Program-made: the position numbers and the translations under genes | Shown: one piece after another, positions 45,680 to 56,547 of the stretch | Layout: each line of letters starts with the position of its first letter | Numbering within the stretch: position 1 is the first letter of the stretch | The notes under the pieces: model-generated | Told to the model about the DNA's origin: nothing | Databases searched by the model: none | What the model saw: only the letters and a program-made list of their open reading frames with translations | NCBI GenBank assembly: GCA_025201365.1 | Contig: JAIXMF010000004.1 | Location: 1,054,001-1,118,000 of the forward strand | Direction: 5' to 3' | Source: Syncephalis plumigaleata | Taxonomy: Eukaryota > Zoopagomycota > Zoopagomycetes > Zoopagales > Piptocephalidaceae | Length of the DNA: 64,000 nt

Positions 45680-46181
45680 ATAATGTAGATATACAATAAT
45701 CAGCAGGTAAATAATGAACTAAAATGAATGAATAGAGAAATGAATGGCGGGAAATTTTGATATGCGTTGTGTAGCAATTAATGTGACTTTTACCATGCGG
45801 CTTGTGTCGACTGATGTAACAAGTTAGGGGGGAAGCACATGATGTGTACATCATACAAAGGGCACGCAGTAATCCATCGTAACTTGTCCTATTGAATTAA
45901 ATCCATATACTATTTTTGCAATGCAAATCGAATAAATGAAGCAAAATCGCATTGACAAACTGAAATCGATAGGTAGACAGACAGAGAGATAGATAAATAG
46001 ATAAATAGCTCAGTTGATACCCTAATCTACATGTAATACAAAGACACAAAAATAGTTATCAATATTGTTAGAAGATTTAGTACCACGCTTCGTCGTCAAG
46101 TGCTGATGCAATTCATCTTTATCGCCGTTTTTCTTCTATTTCGACTATACTCCGCTATATAGTATTTGTTATTAAGTCAAT
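45680..46181. promoter_or_regulatory. Divergent promoter of two acyltransferase genes
   Basis: About 500 bp shared by the WS/DGAT gene (left) and the BAHD gene (right). It includes a GATA-type repeat (AGATAGATAAATAGATAAATAG near 45985-46008) that offers several GATA-factor sites. No other gene was seen. Confidence 0.4.
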
Positions 46182-47528
46182 ATGATTACCAGCATTAAGA
46201 AGATATGGATAACACCCGGTGATACGTACACGCATGAAACATATCAGCTAAGCCATGCTGACCATATTACCGGTGCCATATATCCGCATCGACTTTTCTT
46301 CTATAAGAATCATGACAGAAAGCTCGATTTTCTTCCTACCGATAAGCTACTAAACGGGCTAAAAACCGTGCTAGAGCACTACCCCATCATGTATGGTCGT
46401 TTAACACTTCGTGAAGACGGCGAATACGAGGTGCGACCATCCACCGAAGGCGTACGCTTCATTGAGGTATTGTCTGATAGGGACATTTCAACGTACGAAC
46501 CAAACTGGGCGCAGTCTACGATACCGAACGACCTACAGGCCATAGAGGAACCTCCTTCGGGAGAGCAGCCGGTATTGAACGTTAAAATCACTCGACTTGC
46601 CAACAATTCCGGTGTGGCCATTTGCGTATCGTGTCATCATTATATCGCGGATGGCTTTTCGTGTGTATCATTCATCAAGAATTGGTGTGCCATCGTACGT
46701 GGCGAGTCCATCATACCGCCGTATCATGATCGACAATTCTTCCGTCTTGATCCAAAGCCGAATGAAGCCGAGCAACGTCAATTCTGGTTGGAACAACAAA
46801 GGAAACATCAGCCCGATTACAAGCCGGAGACTAATGCTCCCCTAAATAAAGGTGTTATTGTTCATTTTACCATGGCCAAGCTGAAACAGCTGAAGACCGA
46901 TGCGATGGCATCGTTAACCGAGGCAGACAAGAAGAGTGGCTGGTTCTCAACGATGGACGTGCTTATCGAATTGCTTTGGCGTGCCACAGTCAGAGCAAGG
47001 GGAGTCCCCAAGGATAAGCCGATAACCCTTATGAGCGCTGTTAATATGCGTGGCAACTATCCCGACATACCTAAAAACTACTTTGGAAATGTTATCAACT
47101 TCGCGTTAGCCACCGTAACGGTCAGCGATCTTATCGACCGTCCTATAGGTAGCTTTGCAGTGTTACAGCGTCAGCAAGTCCTTAATACTAGATCGCATAC
47201 CATGAAGCAATGGCTTATGCAAGCAGATATTACCAGTAAAACGACCTTGGTGGAAAGGGTAGTTAACTGGGCGCCTTACGTGGATTACGCCATCACTGAC
47301 TGGTCGAAATTCGGTTATTACACGATAGATTTTGGAGAAGGTCGTCCAATTAGGAGTGCTCGTTTTGTGTATCAATACAAACGTGTTATCTGTCTACGTG
47401 ATTTGCCACCAGCTGCAGATGGATCACAGACAGGCTACGATGTTGCCATTGCGGTGGAAGAAACGTCATACACACACTTTTGTAATGACAAAGAACTGTT
47501 GACCTATGGAACAATAATTACTGAATAA
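46182..47528 (+). CDS. BAHD-type acyltransferase (transferase family)
   Basis: Intronless 448-residue protein. The HxxxD catalytic motif is in SCHHYIADGFSC (His153, Asp157). The structural DFGWG motif appears as DFGEG near the C-terminus (YYTIDFGEGRPIRSARF). Other family traits are the TPGDTY start, LEHYPIMYGRL, and MSAVNMRGNYPDIPKNYFGN. BAHD enzymes move acyl groups from CoA to hydroxyl or amine acceptors and in fungi include trichothecene acetyltransferases. The acceptor here is unknown. No signal peptide is seen, so it is likely cytosolic. No breaks. Confidence 0.85.
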   Translation: MITSIKKIWITPGDTYTHETYQLSHADHITGAIYPHRLFFYKNHDRKLDFLPTDKLLNGLKTVLEHYPIMYGRLTLREDGEYEVRPSTEGVRFIEVLSDRDISTYEPNWAQSTIPNDLQAIEEPPSGEQPVLNVKITRLANNSGVAICVSCHHYIADGFSCVSFIKNWCAIVRGESIIPPYHDRQFFRLDPKPNEAEQRQFWLEQQRKHQPDYKPETNAPLNKGVIVHFTMAKLKQLKTDAMASLTEADKKSGWFSTMDVLIELLWRATVRARGVPKDKPITLMSAVNMRGNYPDIPKNYFGNVINFALATVTVSDLIDRPIGSFAVLQRQQVLNTRSHTMKQWLMQADITSKTTLVERVVNWAPYVDYAITDWSKFGYYTIDFGEGRPIRSARFVYQYKRVICLRDLPPAADGSQTGYDVAIAVEETSYTHFCNDKELLTYGTIITE

Positions 47529-47970
47529 CTGAATTACTAAGCTATGCCTACTTCAACATTAGTAACTGCTCGTGTATATGTATATAATTCATATTGATCA
47601 TATAGTGTATGCGTACATTCTGAACGACATTTGTCTTTCAATTTGATAAATAAACGCGTACATTAATAGAGAGTTCGTGTCTAAATAAAAAAAGTGCCTT
47701 TATTTGTTGACCTGAATTGTAGCACATTCTACCATATTAGACAAGCGACGTTTGCGTTATTTCTCACGTGTTTATGATGGCTATTGGCCTCTTTTCCAAG
47801 TGGCCCTTCTTACATATCGTATGTTCATATAAAGTAACGCATATCCTAACCATTGGTACTTTCTACATTTACTACTTTATTATTCGTTTTCTTCTTTCTC
47901 CTCTCCCTCTCTCTCCCTATCTTACTTCCTTGCTTGCTGGTTTTCATTTTTGTTGAAATAACTAAACGAT

Positions 47971-49112
47971 ATGACGGTACCAGTAACTACTACTAAAACC
48001 TCACCGGTAGAGCTGGTTACCACCACCACCACCACGAAGCAACACGTCTCCGCTAAACGACCAACTAGCAATGCCAGTCCCGCCGTATTGTCAGTAATGA
48101 ATATTCGTGACGCTATAGCGAGTATTGCGTTTATTGCCTCATTCGTTGTTCCGTTTAGTATTTATGCGCCTGCACTCTGGTCGCGTATTTCACAATACCC
48201 CGAGCTGTCTCTATTCTTTATCGGTTCCTTTGGTCTTACCACGGCGGTGTTCTGGTCGTATAGTCTTGTACTGGCCGTGCTTGATCTTCTCCAAATACCT
48301 GCATCCTTTTGGAAGTATCGCGTGCAGCCATCGAAAATACCGATGAAATCGTGGTATATCAAGGCTGGCAAGCAAGCATTGTTCAACTGGATATTCGTCA
48401 ACTTCCCCACAGGTATTGCCGCCTATGGCATAGTTACGTATATTCAACGGCGTACTATCACGACGGAGGCACTTCCTACACTTGATACGCTGCTGGTTCA
48501 TCTGGCTGCATTTGCAGTTATCGAAGAGATCGGTTTCTACTATAGTCATCGTTTGTTCCATCATCCTCGTATCTACAAGTATATTCATAAGCGTCATCAT
48601 GAATTTACCGCGCCTATTGGTCTAGCAGGTGAGGAGTGTAGTTGTTTTTTTTGACATATCACTACAGTAGTTCAACGATAACTAACGATTGCTGCCTAGC
48701 TATTTACGCTCATCCAATCGAGCATTTGATCGCTAATCTAGCACCATTGTTTGCAGGTCCACTAATCATGCAATCGCACATTATGGTATTCTGGCTCTGG
48801 CTATGTATCGGTAATGAAACGTGCTTGCAATTGTTTATTATTATAACTAACGGAATACTCTATCGAATAGGTTTAGTCAATACCATCAATTCTCATTGTG
48901 GATTTGCATTGCCATTCATGCCATCACCGTTGGATCATGACTATCATCATCAAGTATTTAATGCGAACTACGGTGTTCTCGGTGTTCTCGATACGCTACA
49001 TAGTACAAGGGGTGGATTCGAGACATGGCGTGGATCATGGCGTCCAGCCTGCTTGAAGGACAACGAGAAGTCATCGACTATACAGCATGATATACTCGAC
49101 AAGAGCAAGTAA
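47971..49112 (+). CDS. Fatty-acid hydroxylase / sterol desaturase superfamily enzyme
   Basis: Three exons (47971-48628, 48700-48810, 48871-49112) join in frame into about 336 residues. Several membrane segments flank the di-iron histidine clusters: HRLFHH and HKRHHEF in exon 1, HPIEH in exon 2, and HCGF with HDYHHQ in exon 3. This is the layout of ERG25/FAXDC2-like C4-methylsterol oxidases and related hydroxylases that act in the ER on sterol or fatty acyl chains. The Thr/Lys-rich N-terminus is unusual. It is downstream of the BAHD gene on the same strand. Confidence 0.85.
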
Positions 49113-49443
49113 ATCTACCGGGCTATGTTCAATTAATGAATAAATTGGTACTTTGTAATAGTCGATGCTTATCGCTTGTTATTTAAACGTTTACTTGCTC
49201 ATTTGTCTATTGTATTTCAATCATTATGAAAGTGCTCATGAGATTAAGGTTTTTTTAATAGTTTTAAATCTAATGAAATAGATGTCTATTCACTTGCTCA
49301 CATCTTTCATACGCTTGACTGCGCTTTATTCTTGCCACTAGTACAGTACCCTTTTTTCCCTCTACACAGTTACCATTAGCCAATTTAACTCTTGCAACCT
49401 AGTGATATTTACTTATTACTTATTGTTATTATTACTTGCAATC

Positions 49444-51083
49444 ATGGCTAGAATGGAATTGAAAACGAAAGCTGTAATGGGTATGTTCATACACACTCCG
49501 CTTTTACACTCTCCTTCCATGGAATTGCGTATGGGCTGGTAAGTGCTATATTGAAACTACTGCTACTGAGAAGAGGAAGAAGAGGAGGAGGAGGAGGAAG
49601 AAATCACGAGAAATGATCGGCGTTATTGACATTCCCAATCGTAGTAGAGTATGGCTTAAGCTGGAAACCCTACAACCGCTTGCCTCGGTACATATTCGGT
49701 GAGTAGAATTACCCAATGTCATAGTGGGAAAGGAAGAATAATTAAGGAGATATTTTTTGACTTTTGTTTGCAGCGGGATTTGGCTACAATGCCACAATGC
49801 GGTAAAGTATAATGGCGCACGCCACCTTGTAACCTCGGGCGATGGCAATATCGGACTGGCGGTGGCATCGGCAGCACGTAGTATGTACGTTGGTGCCACG
49901 ATATTTCTAGCCGAGAAGATTGCGCCCTCCTCTATCGCTCAAATAGAGGCGAACGGTGCCGTTGTCGTGAAATCCGAGGGAGACGGCTGGGAAGGGGCGG
50001 AGCGACGTGCACGCAATTACACGGAGGGCAAAGCTGCGGTGTATATCCACCCGTACGATCATCCTGATATATGGCAGGGCCATGCATCCATGGTGGATGA
50101 GATAGTCAAGGATCTAAGGAATACGAATCTTGAACCGCCTACCGCCATCATTACCACGGTAGGTCCTGGTGGTGGTGTACTAGCGGGAGTGATCGAGGGA
50201 CTGAGGCAGAAGAAACTGGAGCATGTACCGGTGGTCGCGGTAGAGACACACGGCAGTAGTAGTTTACAGCGTTCATTATCAGCAGGACGTGTCACTCCAG
50301 TGGAGTGTGTGGACACAATTGCGACAGGATTACGTACACGCACGATTATTCAAAAGGCGTTCGAGAGTTGTCAACAACATCCGGTCATTCCGTTGTCGGT
50401 CACCGATGCCATGGCAGCAGATGGTTGTGTTAAATTTGCAGGCAAGTAATCGATGAGATATGTGGAGCACAAGCGTATATCATCTAATATACGGAATACA
50501 TGTTCATTTAATCATTGATAGATGATCATCGTATGCTAGTTGACGCAAGTAAGTGATCTTCACACTAATGGTGGAAGTATTCGATTACATGATAGTGATA
50601 ATAATAATAACAATAATGACAATGATGTCGTTGCTCTTGTTCATAGCTTGTGGTGCCACACTATCACTTCTCTACACGGGTGCATTACGAGAGATATTCC
50701 CGGATTTAAGGCCTGAATCGAATCTTGTCGTCATTGTGTGCGGTGGATGTGATACTAGTCTAGAACAGTTGGAGGAGTACAAGCGACTTTATTCTGATCC
50801 ACCTATTATCATCAAGAGTGGTGCCTCTATGTACATGAGACTGACGGATATTACGGAGACGGAAGCCATTGGTGCAATAGAGTTGAATAACGACTATGAC
50901 AATGGCAATGCTGATGATAATGATAATGATGATGACGACGACGATGATGATACTGTTGTTGATACAGATTATACACTACAAGTAAACAGACAGACACGAA
51001 TAAGACACAAGCCAAGTCGATTGAACACATATCCAATGGGAGTTGCCATTAGATCAAATAGTCCTGGATCATTTATGATCTAA
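49444..51083 (+). CDS. Serine/threonine dehydratase-like protein lacking the PLP lysine
   Basis: Exons about 49444-49538, 49645-49698, 49774-50441, 50522-50549 and 50647-51083. The order matches L-serine dehydratase: MFIHTPLLHSPSM, VWLKLETLQPLASVHIRG, TSGDGNIGLAVASAA, TVGPGGGVLAGV and VVIVCGG. In active enzymes the second block reads SFKxRG, whose lysine forms the PLP Schiff base; here it is SVHIRG with His. The Gly-rich phosphate loop also has Pro (GPGGG for GGGGL). It is therefore probably not a standard dehydratase. The C-terminus ends with an added Asp-rich tail. The intron after 50441 appears to be GC-AG (GCAAGT donor). Confidence 0.78.
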
Positions 51084-51616
51084 TTGAATATCCTGTTAGA
51101 GTAAGTAGTTTAACAATGTATTTTATTAGTATTTCGTATAATAATAATATTGTGCTATTTGATAATTTGGTATATAGATCATACGTAGATTACTTTTACT
51201 ATCACTATCACCACTGGAACTTATAAGATGAGAATCTGAACCATCTAGATAGAGTTATAGCTGGTTCGAAAACACATATTAACAACTCAAGCTACAGACT
51301 ATCGTATTATAAATCAATTAAACATCATCTACATCTACTGAATAGTTTGAGTTTTATTTACTCAAAGAAGATTGTAACATTCAATAAATAAATAAATAAA
51401 GAGAGCATTGCACGCGCATACATGAACTCGCATGTATTCTCTATTTGTATTCAATGTGTTAATTGGATGAACGGAAAGTAGGAAATAAACACATCTTTTC
51501 GTAACAACAAGATAATAATAACATTTGGACATTCTTCCATTAATGAAAGACAAAAAGATAATGTAATAATAATGCATTTTATTACGTTAGGCATATTATA
51601 TATGTATAGAATCACA
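51084..51616. other. Intergenic, convergent 3' ends
   Basis: AT-rich sequence between the dehydratase-like gene and the small secreted-protein gene. It contains AATAAA signals on both strands and no recognised gene. Confidence 0.35.
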
Positions 51617-52235
51617 TTATTTATTGTTGTTGTTGTTGTACTGGGGATTGTGGTCGTACTGGGGATTGTGGCTGTACTGGAGATTGTGGTTGTTGTACGG
51701 CTTGTTGTTGTGGCTGGTGGCGGCTTGCACGCCAGTTGTTGAAGTGGGTGGCGGCTTTGTTGTAGTTCGTGCTGAACGTGTTGCCAAAGTGGTTATCAAC
51801 TTGTTGGAATCCATGATTAACCTTTTTCATGATACCTTCCGTTCTTGTTGAAATACCTCTTAGGATCAGTCCAGACTGAGTTCGCGTGATGCTTCACTCT
51901 TCGGCAAACGCCCTTGACGCATTCTACGAGATCATTTGCAGCTGAATGGTGTTGTTGCGCAACTTGTCCTGGCTGTTGTTGGGCTAGTCCAGTTGGAGAG
52001 GTAGCGAAAGCCACGTTGTTCGGGGTTGATGCCGTGGATGATGCCGATGACATCTGGCCTGGTGAGGAACAATAGCACCATTATTATTGTTAAGAGTAGT
52101 AGCGCTCGTGTCGATTGGTGCGAGGGCTGGTGAGTTGGTTCGTGAAACAGGGGCAGCAACAACGGATTGGAAGCTAGAGGCAATGGCAATGAGGCCGAAT
52201 GCAGCAACAGCGGTGGCGGTAGTAAGGCGAACCAT
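51617..52235 (-). CDS. Small secreted protein with short C-terminal tandem repeats
   Basis: Starts MVRLTTATAVAAFGLIAIA, a clear signal peptide with a cut site near VVAAPVS. The mature part is Ser/Thr/Asn- and Gln-rich, with a Cys pair (VECVKGVCRRV) and a basic segment (HANSVWTDPKRYFNKNG). The end is a tandem repeat, QYSHNPQYDHNPQYNNNNNK in one frame or QSPVQPQSPVRPQSPVQ in another. The frame slips near 52066 (a C run) and 51825 (an A run). Adding one base at each favours the first ending. About 200 residues, with no known domain. A secreted cell-surface or effector-type role is possible but unproven. Confidence 0.55.
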
Positions 52236-52986
52236 AGTTTAAACTAGATAATATGTCGGTTTAATATAAAATAAAGAGTGCGTAAAAATGTATTACTTTC
52301 GGTTCAAAAAAGTAGAAAACGGTTTTCGTGAGCGTAAGCGGATAACGACTAACAGATTGCCATTGACACTTGCTCGCTTTTATATATTGCGCTGATGGTT
52401 AGAATTCCATATTGGTTTCACGTAGAAGTGAAGGAGATTGTAATTGCCATGTGGCATGTCACTCATCATTATTTCCAATGGGTCTTCCATGCTAATCCAT
52501 CCTCGTTTGGAATTACTCCCTTATCTGGCAATGTCTTCAATTGTGACAAACACACATGTGGCATTGGCCATATTTAAGCAGCAAACTTTTTATGGAAATA
52601 GAGGCATGTTAAACAGCAAAAAAAGGAGACTATGATCATTATATGCATATCGTTTCATGGATGATTGCATTGAACTATAGACTGAAACTAATCAGATAGC
52701 ATTGAATTGATTGTACATTATCATTTTTAGCATTAATAAATAAATAAATAGTACGTATGGACATTTGTCAAATACAACAATTACTGTATACTATCGGTAT
52801 TGCACAATTAAAGGCTTATACAATTGCATACGACTAGTATTGACTATTTGTCACCGACAGGATTATCGCGAATCTTCATGAATTGTATTGGAAAGAGTAC
52901 ACGTGCTGTGATGCAAAAATAAATAACCGGTTTGCGTAATGTGTGAAATGTGCACCATCTACTAAAATGGTAATACAAAAATCTTG
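52236..52986. other. Intergenic region without recognised gene
   Basis: Contains the secreted-protein promoter (AT-rich, 52236-52390) and the 3' region of the MFS gene. Short plus-strand frames at 52395-52635 have no recognisable features. Confidence 0.35.
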
Positions 52987-55315
52987 CTATCCTTTTTTCT
53001 CTGTACAAATTGACGTGTTTTCTTTTTCGGGTAACCAGCGGCGTGGTCGTAATAACGCGGCTACAATTGCGGCTATAATGGCAGGAGGTATTAACGAGGT
53101 GAAGAAAATGTGGAACGCCTTTACAATGCCCTGAATCATCATTTGTTGCTGTTCCATGTGCGCTTGATCCGTTCCATTTAGTGACATGGCAATACCCACG
53201 TTTTCCTATTTGCACGATAAGTAAATGGAAAAGAAAAAAGAAGAAAAGATAGGTGAGAAGAAGGAAGGAGAAGGGAGGGGAGAGGAGAGAAAGTGAAAGC
53301 ACGGAGCTTTAAACGTGACATTACTTACCGTGAAAGCCATGTTGGTCAGCATCATATTCATGGTGTGCGTGTTGACAGGCGACATGAACATACTTGCATG
53401 TTGACTTGCACTGTGCGCGTAGATAATTTGTCCATCGGTGTAGGTGGATACGGCATTCGTGAATACAGATCCTGAGATACTTAATCCAACGGTTGCACCT
53501 AGCATCTCGAAAAACGAACACACATCGTGACAACTGCTATATCTAGTAGGGTAGGAGGGAGCAAGAGAGAGGGAGAGGGAGGGAGGGAGGGAGATAACGG
53601 CAGAGTGATTAATTATACAATTGAAAATGAACGATATGCGTTTTTTGCATGTGAATCCTATTGTTGTTCCTTACCTTTCGGATCAGCAGATACTTGTGCG
53701 GACAAGTAGGCTCCCTGCCAAACGATTCCTAAACCGATTCCACCTACAATTAATACGACGATCTCAACGGAAAGATTTGACGTTTCCGTAAATGTTAGAC
53801 TAAGCCCGAATGCCAGTGCGGTACAAATGAAGCCACCCGAGAAGAAGGTCGGCAGTGCCCATGCATTAAGCCGACCGATAAGTATGGTGCTTATGGTTAG
53901 ACAGACGAAACTGATGAGCATCATTGGAATGATCATGACACTGGCATCGACGGCGGATTTCTTACGCGCCAACTATAAATAATGAGCACATGGTGGCTGG
54001 GGTAAATTCGGTTAATTAGATGGATTTACCTGGTAGAATAACGGGTAATAGTACACGATAGCGAAGATAATCCAACCGGCCAGGAATGATGACACCATCG
54101 TTAGAGCTACATTACGTGATTTCAATACGTAGCCCGGTGTAAATGGTTCCTTGGCCTGCCATCCTTCCACCCAGATGAACAGCGCGCATATTACCACCGA
54201 GACGCATAGCAAACTGATGACGACGGGCGAGTTCCACGCGAATCGATTACCACCCCAGCTGGTACCAAGTAGTAAAGTGGTAACTGCGACCATTAGGAGA
54301 CAAGCACCCGTATAGTCAATTCGTGCTAATTTATCCTTAACCGAACCACGAATAGGAGCAGGCCGAAATCCAATATATAAAACAATTAGACCGATGAAAC
54401 CAAGTGGTAGATTGATGTAAAACTACATGTGATGCTGACATGAGTACATGTACAATATTTTGCTTATAGGAGTCACTTACTGCCCAGCGCCAACTGACGT
54501 AATCGGAGAATACACCGCCTAGAAGTGGACCGATACCCGCGCTTATTGCGAACACCGCACCAAGCCAGCTTTGCAATATGGCACTTCTGGCCGGTGTGGT
54601 TACCGCTGTTGATCGTTTAATTAAGTATGTAGTTAGTTAATAGTATACATATTATAGCGATGCGTAGATCTTACCATTAATGACAAGGAGGAGAGTGCGT
54701 ACATACTCTCTCCGCCAATACCGGATAGACCTCGGAATGCAATTAGCATCACCATGTTGGTGGAAAGGGCACATCCCAACGAGCCGATTAGAAACATGGC
54801 GATGGCAAATACAAATACATTCCTTAGACCAAATATCGTCGTCAACTTGCCGTAAAGCGGTGTTACCGCAGCGGTCGTAAGTAGATAGGCACTGCCCACC
54901 CAGGAGACATCGACTAGACTGTTGAATTCCGATATGATACTTGGAATGGCGGTGGCAACGATAGTTTGATCCAGTGATGATACGAAAATAATAACGGATA
55001 ATCCGCTAAATAGGAATATTAACTTTGGCCATGACAATGGATCAATTTGATTTGACGCGTCAGCCTCGATATTCGTTTGTGCCGTGGATTCCTCATCATT
55101 ATCTCGATCCCGTAGGTTTGTGTTCTGCATTAGATGAAGGATCGGTGCTATCCCTTTGACATTATCATTATTATCATTACCATTATCAACATGAAAGATA
55201 TGAGATTCCTGCCGAGTAATGAACTAGCCTTGCTGGCAATCGATTTTGATTGAGCAGAGTCATTATGCTCTAGGGTGGAGCATTGCATATCCTCCATACG
55301 ACTCGTTTCCTCCAT
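52987..55315 (-). CDS. Major facilitator drug:H+ antiporter, DHA2 (14-TM) type
   Basis: About seven exons. The protein has the MFS motif A region (TPLYGKLTTIFGLRNVF), the LDQTIVATAIPSI segment of TM1, motif C (AISAGIGPLLGGVFSDYVSW) and later membrane blocks, e.g. VEIVVLIVGGIGLGIVWQGA. This fits DHA2 exporters of drugs and secondary metabolites in the plasma membrane. The last exon ends after IPPAIIAAIVAALLRPRRW and a charged tail. The start may be 55315 (MEETSRMEDMQC), with an intron ending CTAATGCAG before residue Asn, or the ATG at 55130 (MQNTNLRDRD). Confidence 0.85.
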
Positions 55316-56547
55316 GAAATAAATATGGTTAATAATTTGAAAGAAACAAGTGTTATCGTAAGAAAAAGAAGTAACTCGATTAAGCAAGCGTATGATTTTC
55401 ACTTCCTCGATATAGTTTTATATACATATCAAGTGTACGAGAGAGAGAGAGAGAGAGAGAGAAAGCAAGAGAAATATCTGCTTGTTCACGTGTATCCCAC
55501 TTGGTTTATATGAATATGTTTGACCCTTGAACTCAAGGTAGTATTTTTTTTGACTGTGTACGTGTACTATTCATATTACATTAACGATATATTGTAGATA
55601 TAACGTGGTGGCATTGAGCCATAGGGAAAGAGAGAAGAAAAGAAGCAGAGAAGAAGGGCTAATCTGTAGGGAATCATCAATGAGAAATTGATATATTAGG
55701 AATGTTGACACTTTTCGGTTACATTGTACTACAGAATAGCAAATAGTACATCATGGAATACTACCTGCATTACTAGTGAAATCGACGCTTTAATTGATAA
55801 ACAATGATTCATCTAGCTGGTTAGCTATCGAGTTGCAACGAATTGATTAAACATCAACAAAATGCTACTATTTGTTTAGTTTCAATCCTAAATGATAATG
55901 ATGCTATACAAGTAAATGCGACAATATAATCTCATGCGGAATAAACGGAATAGAACAAGGCGTCATTTCAAGAAAGAGCTATCGGAAAAATATGCTTGTC
56001 ATACTTCTAATGACCATTTGTACGACGATTTACCCGAATTTACAAAAAAATAGGAAAGAATGCTGTCATTATTTGATGATTGCATTGAAGGATATACGTA
56101 ATACATTTAGGATGGCATTACTATTGTGTAACAATCAAGGAATTTTTTAGTGATACTAATTACGTATGTGCTACGTACGCGCATATGTGTATGCGTATGC
56201 GTATGTTATCCATCGTTATCTGCTTATACTAACCAATTGTTTTCTCTTCCAAGCTGTGGATATACATAATCTTTCTATCAATAAACCTTTACTTTCATTC
56301 ACCTCGTTTCCCTTAAATATTTTGTCCTTCCTTCGACGAAACACAATGACTGTCTTGTTTACGCTTCCTCAACCTCTGTTTCCCGTGATTTCAATGCAAT
56401 GAATAAAGTGGCACACTTTTCTTTATGTTATCCATGAATACGACAAATGTTACTGATAATTAGTAAAGTCGGTATTTATTAATAGAAAAACAAAATAAAG
56501 ATATATCTTTTATATAGTCGCTATTGTTACCATTATTACATCTACAC
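55316..56547. other. Intergenic region, 1.2 kb
   Basis: AT-rich. It holds a (GA)n run at 55440-55462, purine-rich sequence near 55620-55660 and no long ORF. It should contain the MFS promoter and the 3' end of the inositol phosphatase gene. Nothing else was identified. Confidence 0.4.
55440..55462. repeat. (GA)n microsatellite
   Basis: Clean GA dinucleotide run about 130 bp upstream of the MFS exporter start, possibly part of its promoter. Confidence 0.75.

Noticed and set aside
52395-52635. Two overlapping plus-strand ORFs of about 60 residues
   Set aside because: No domain, no neighbour support and chance length.
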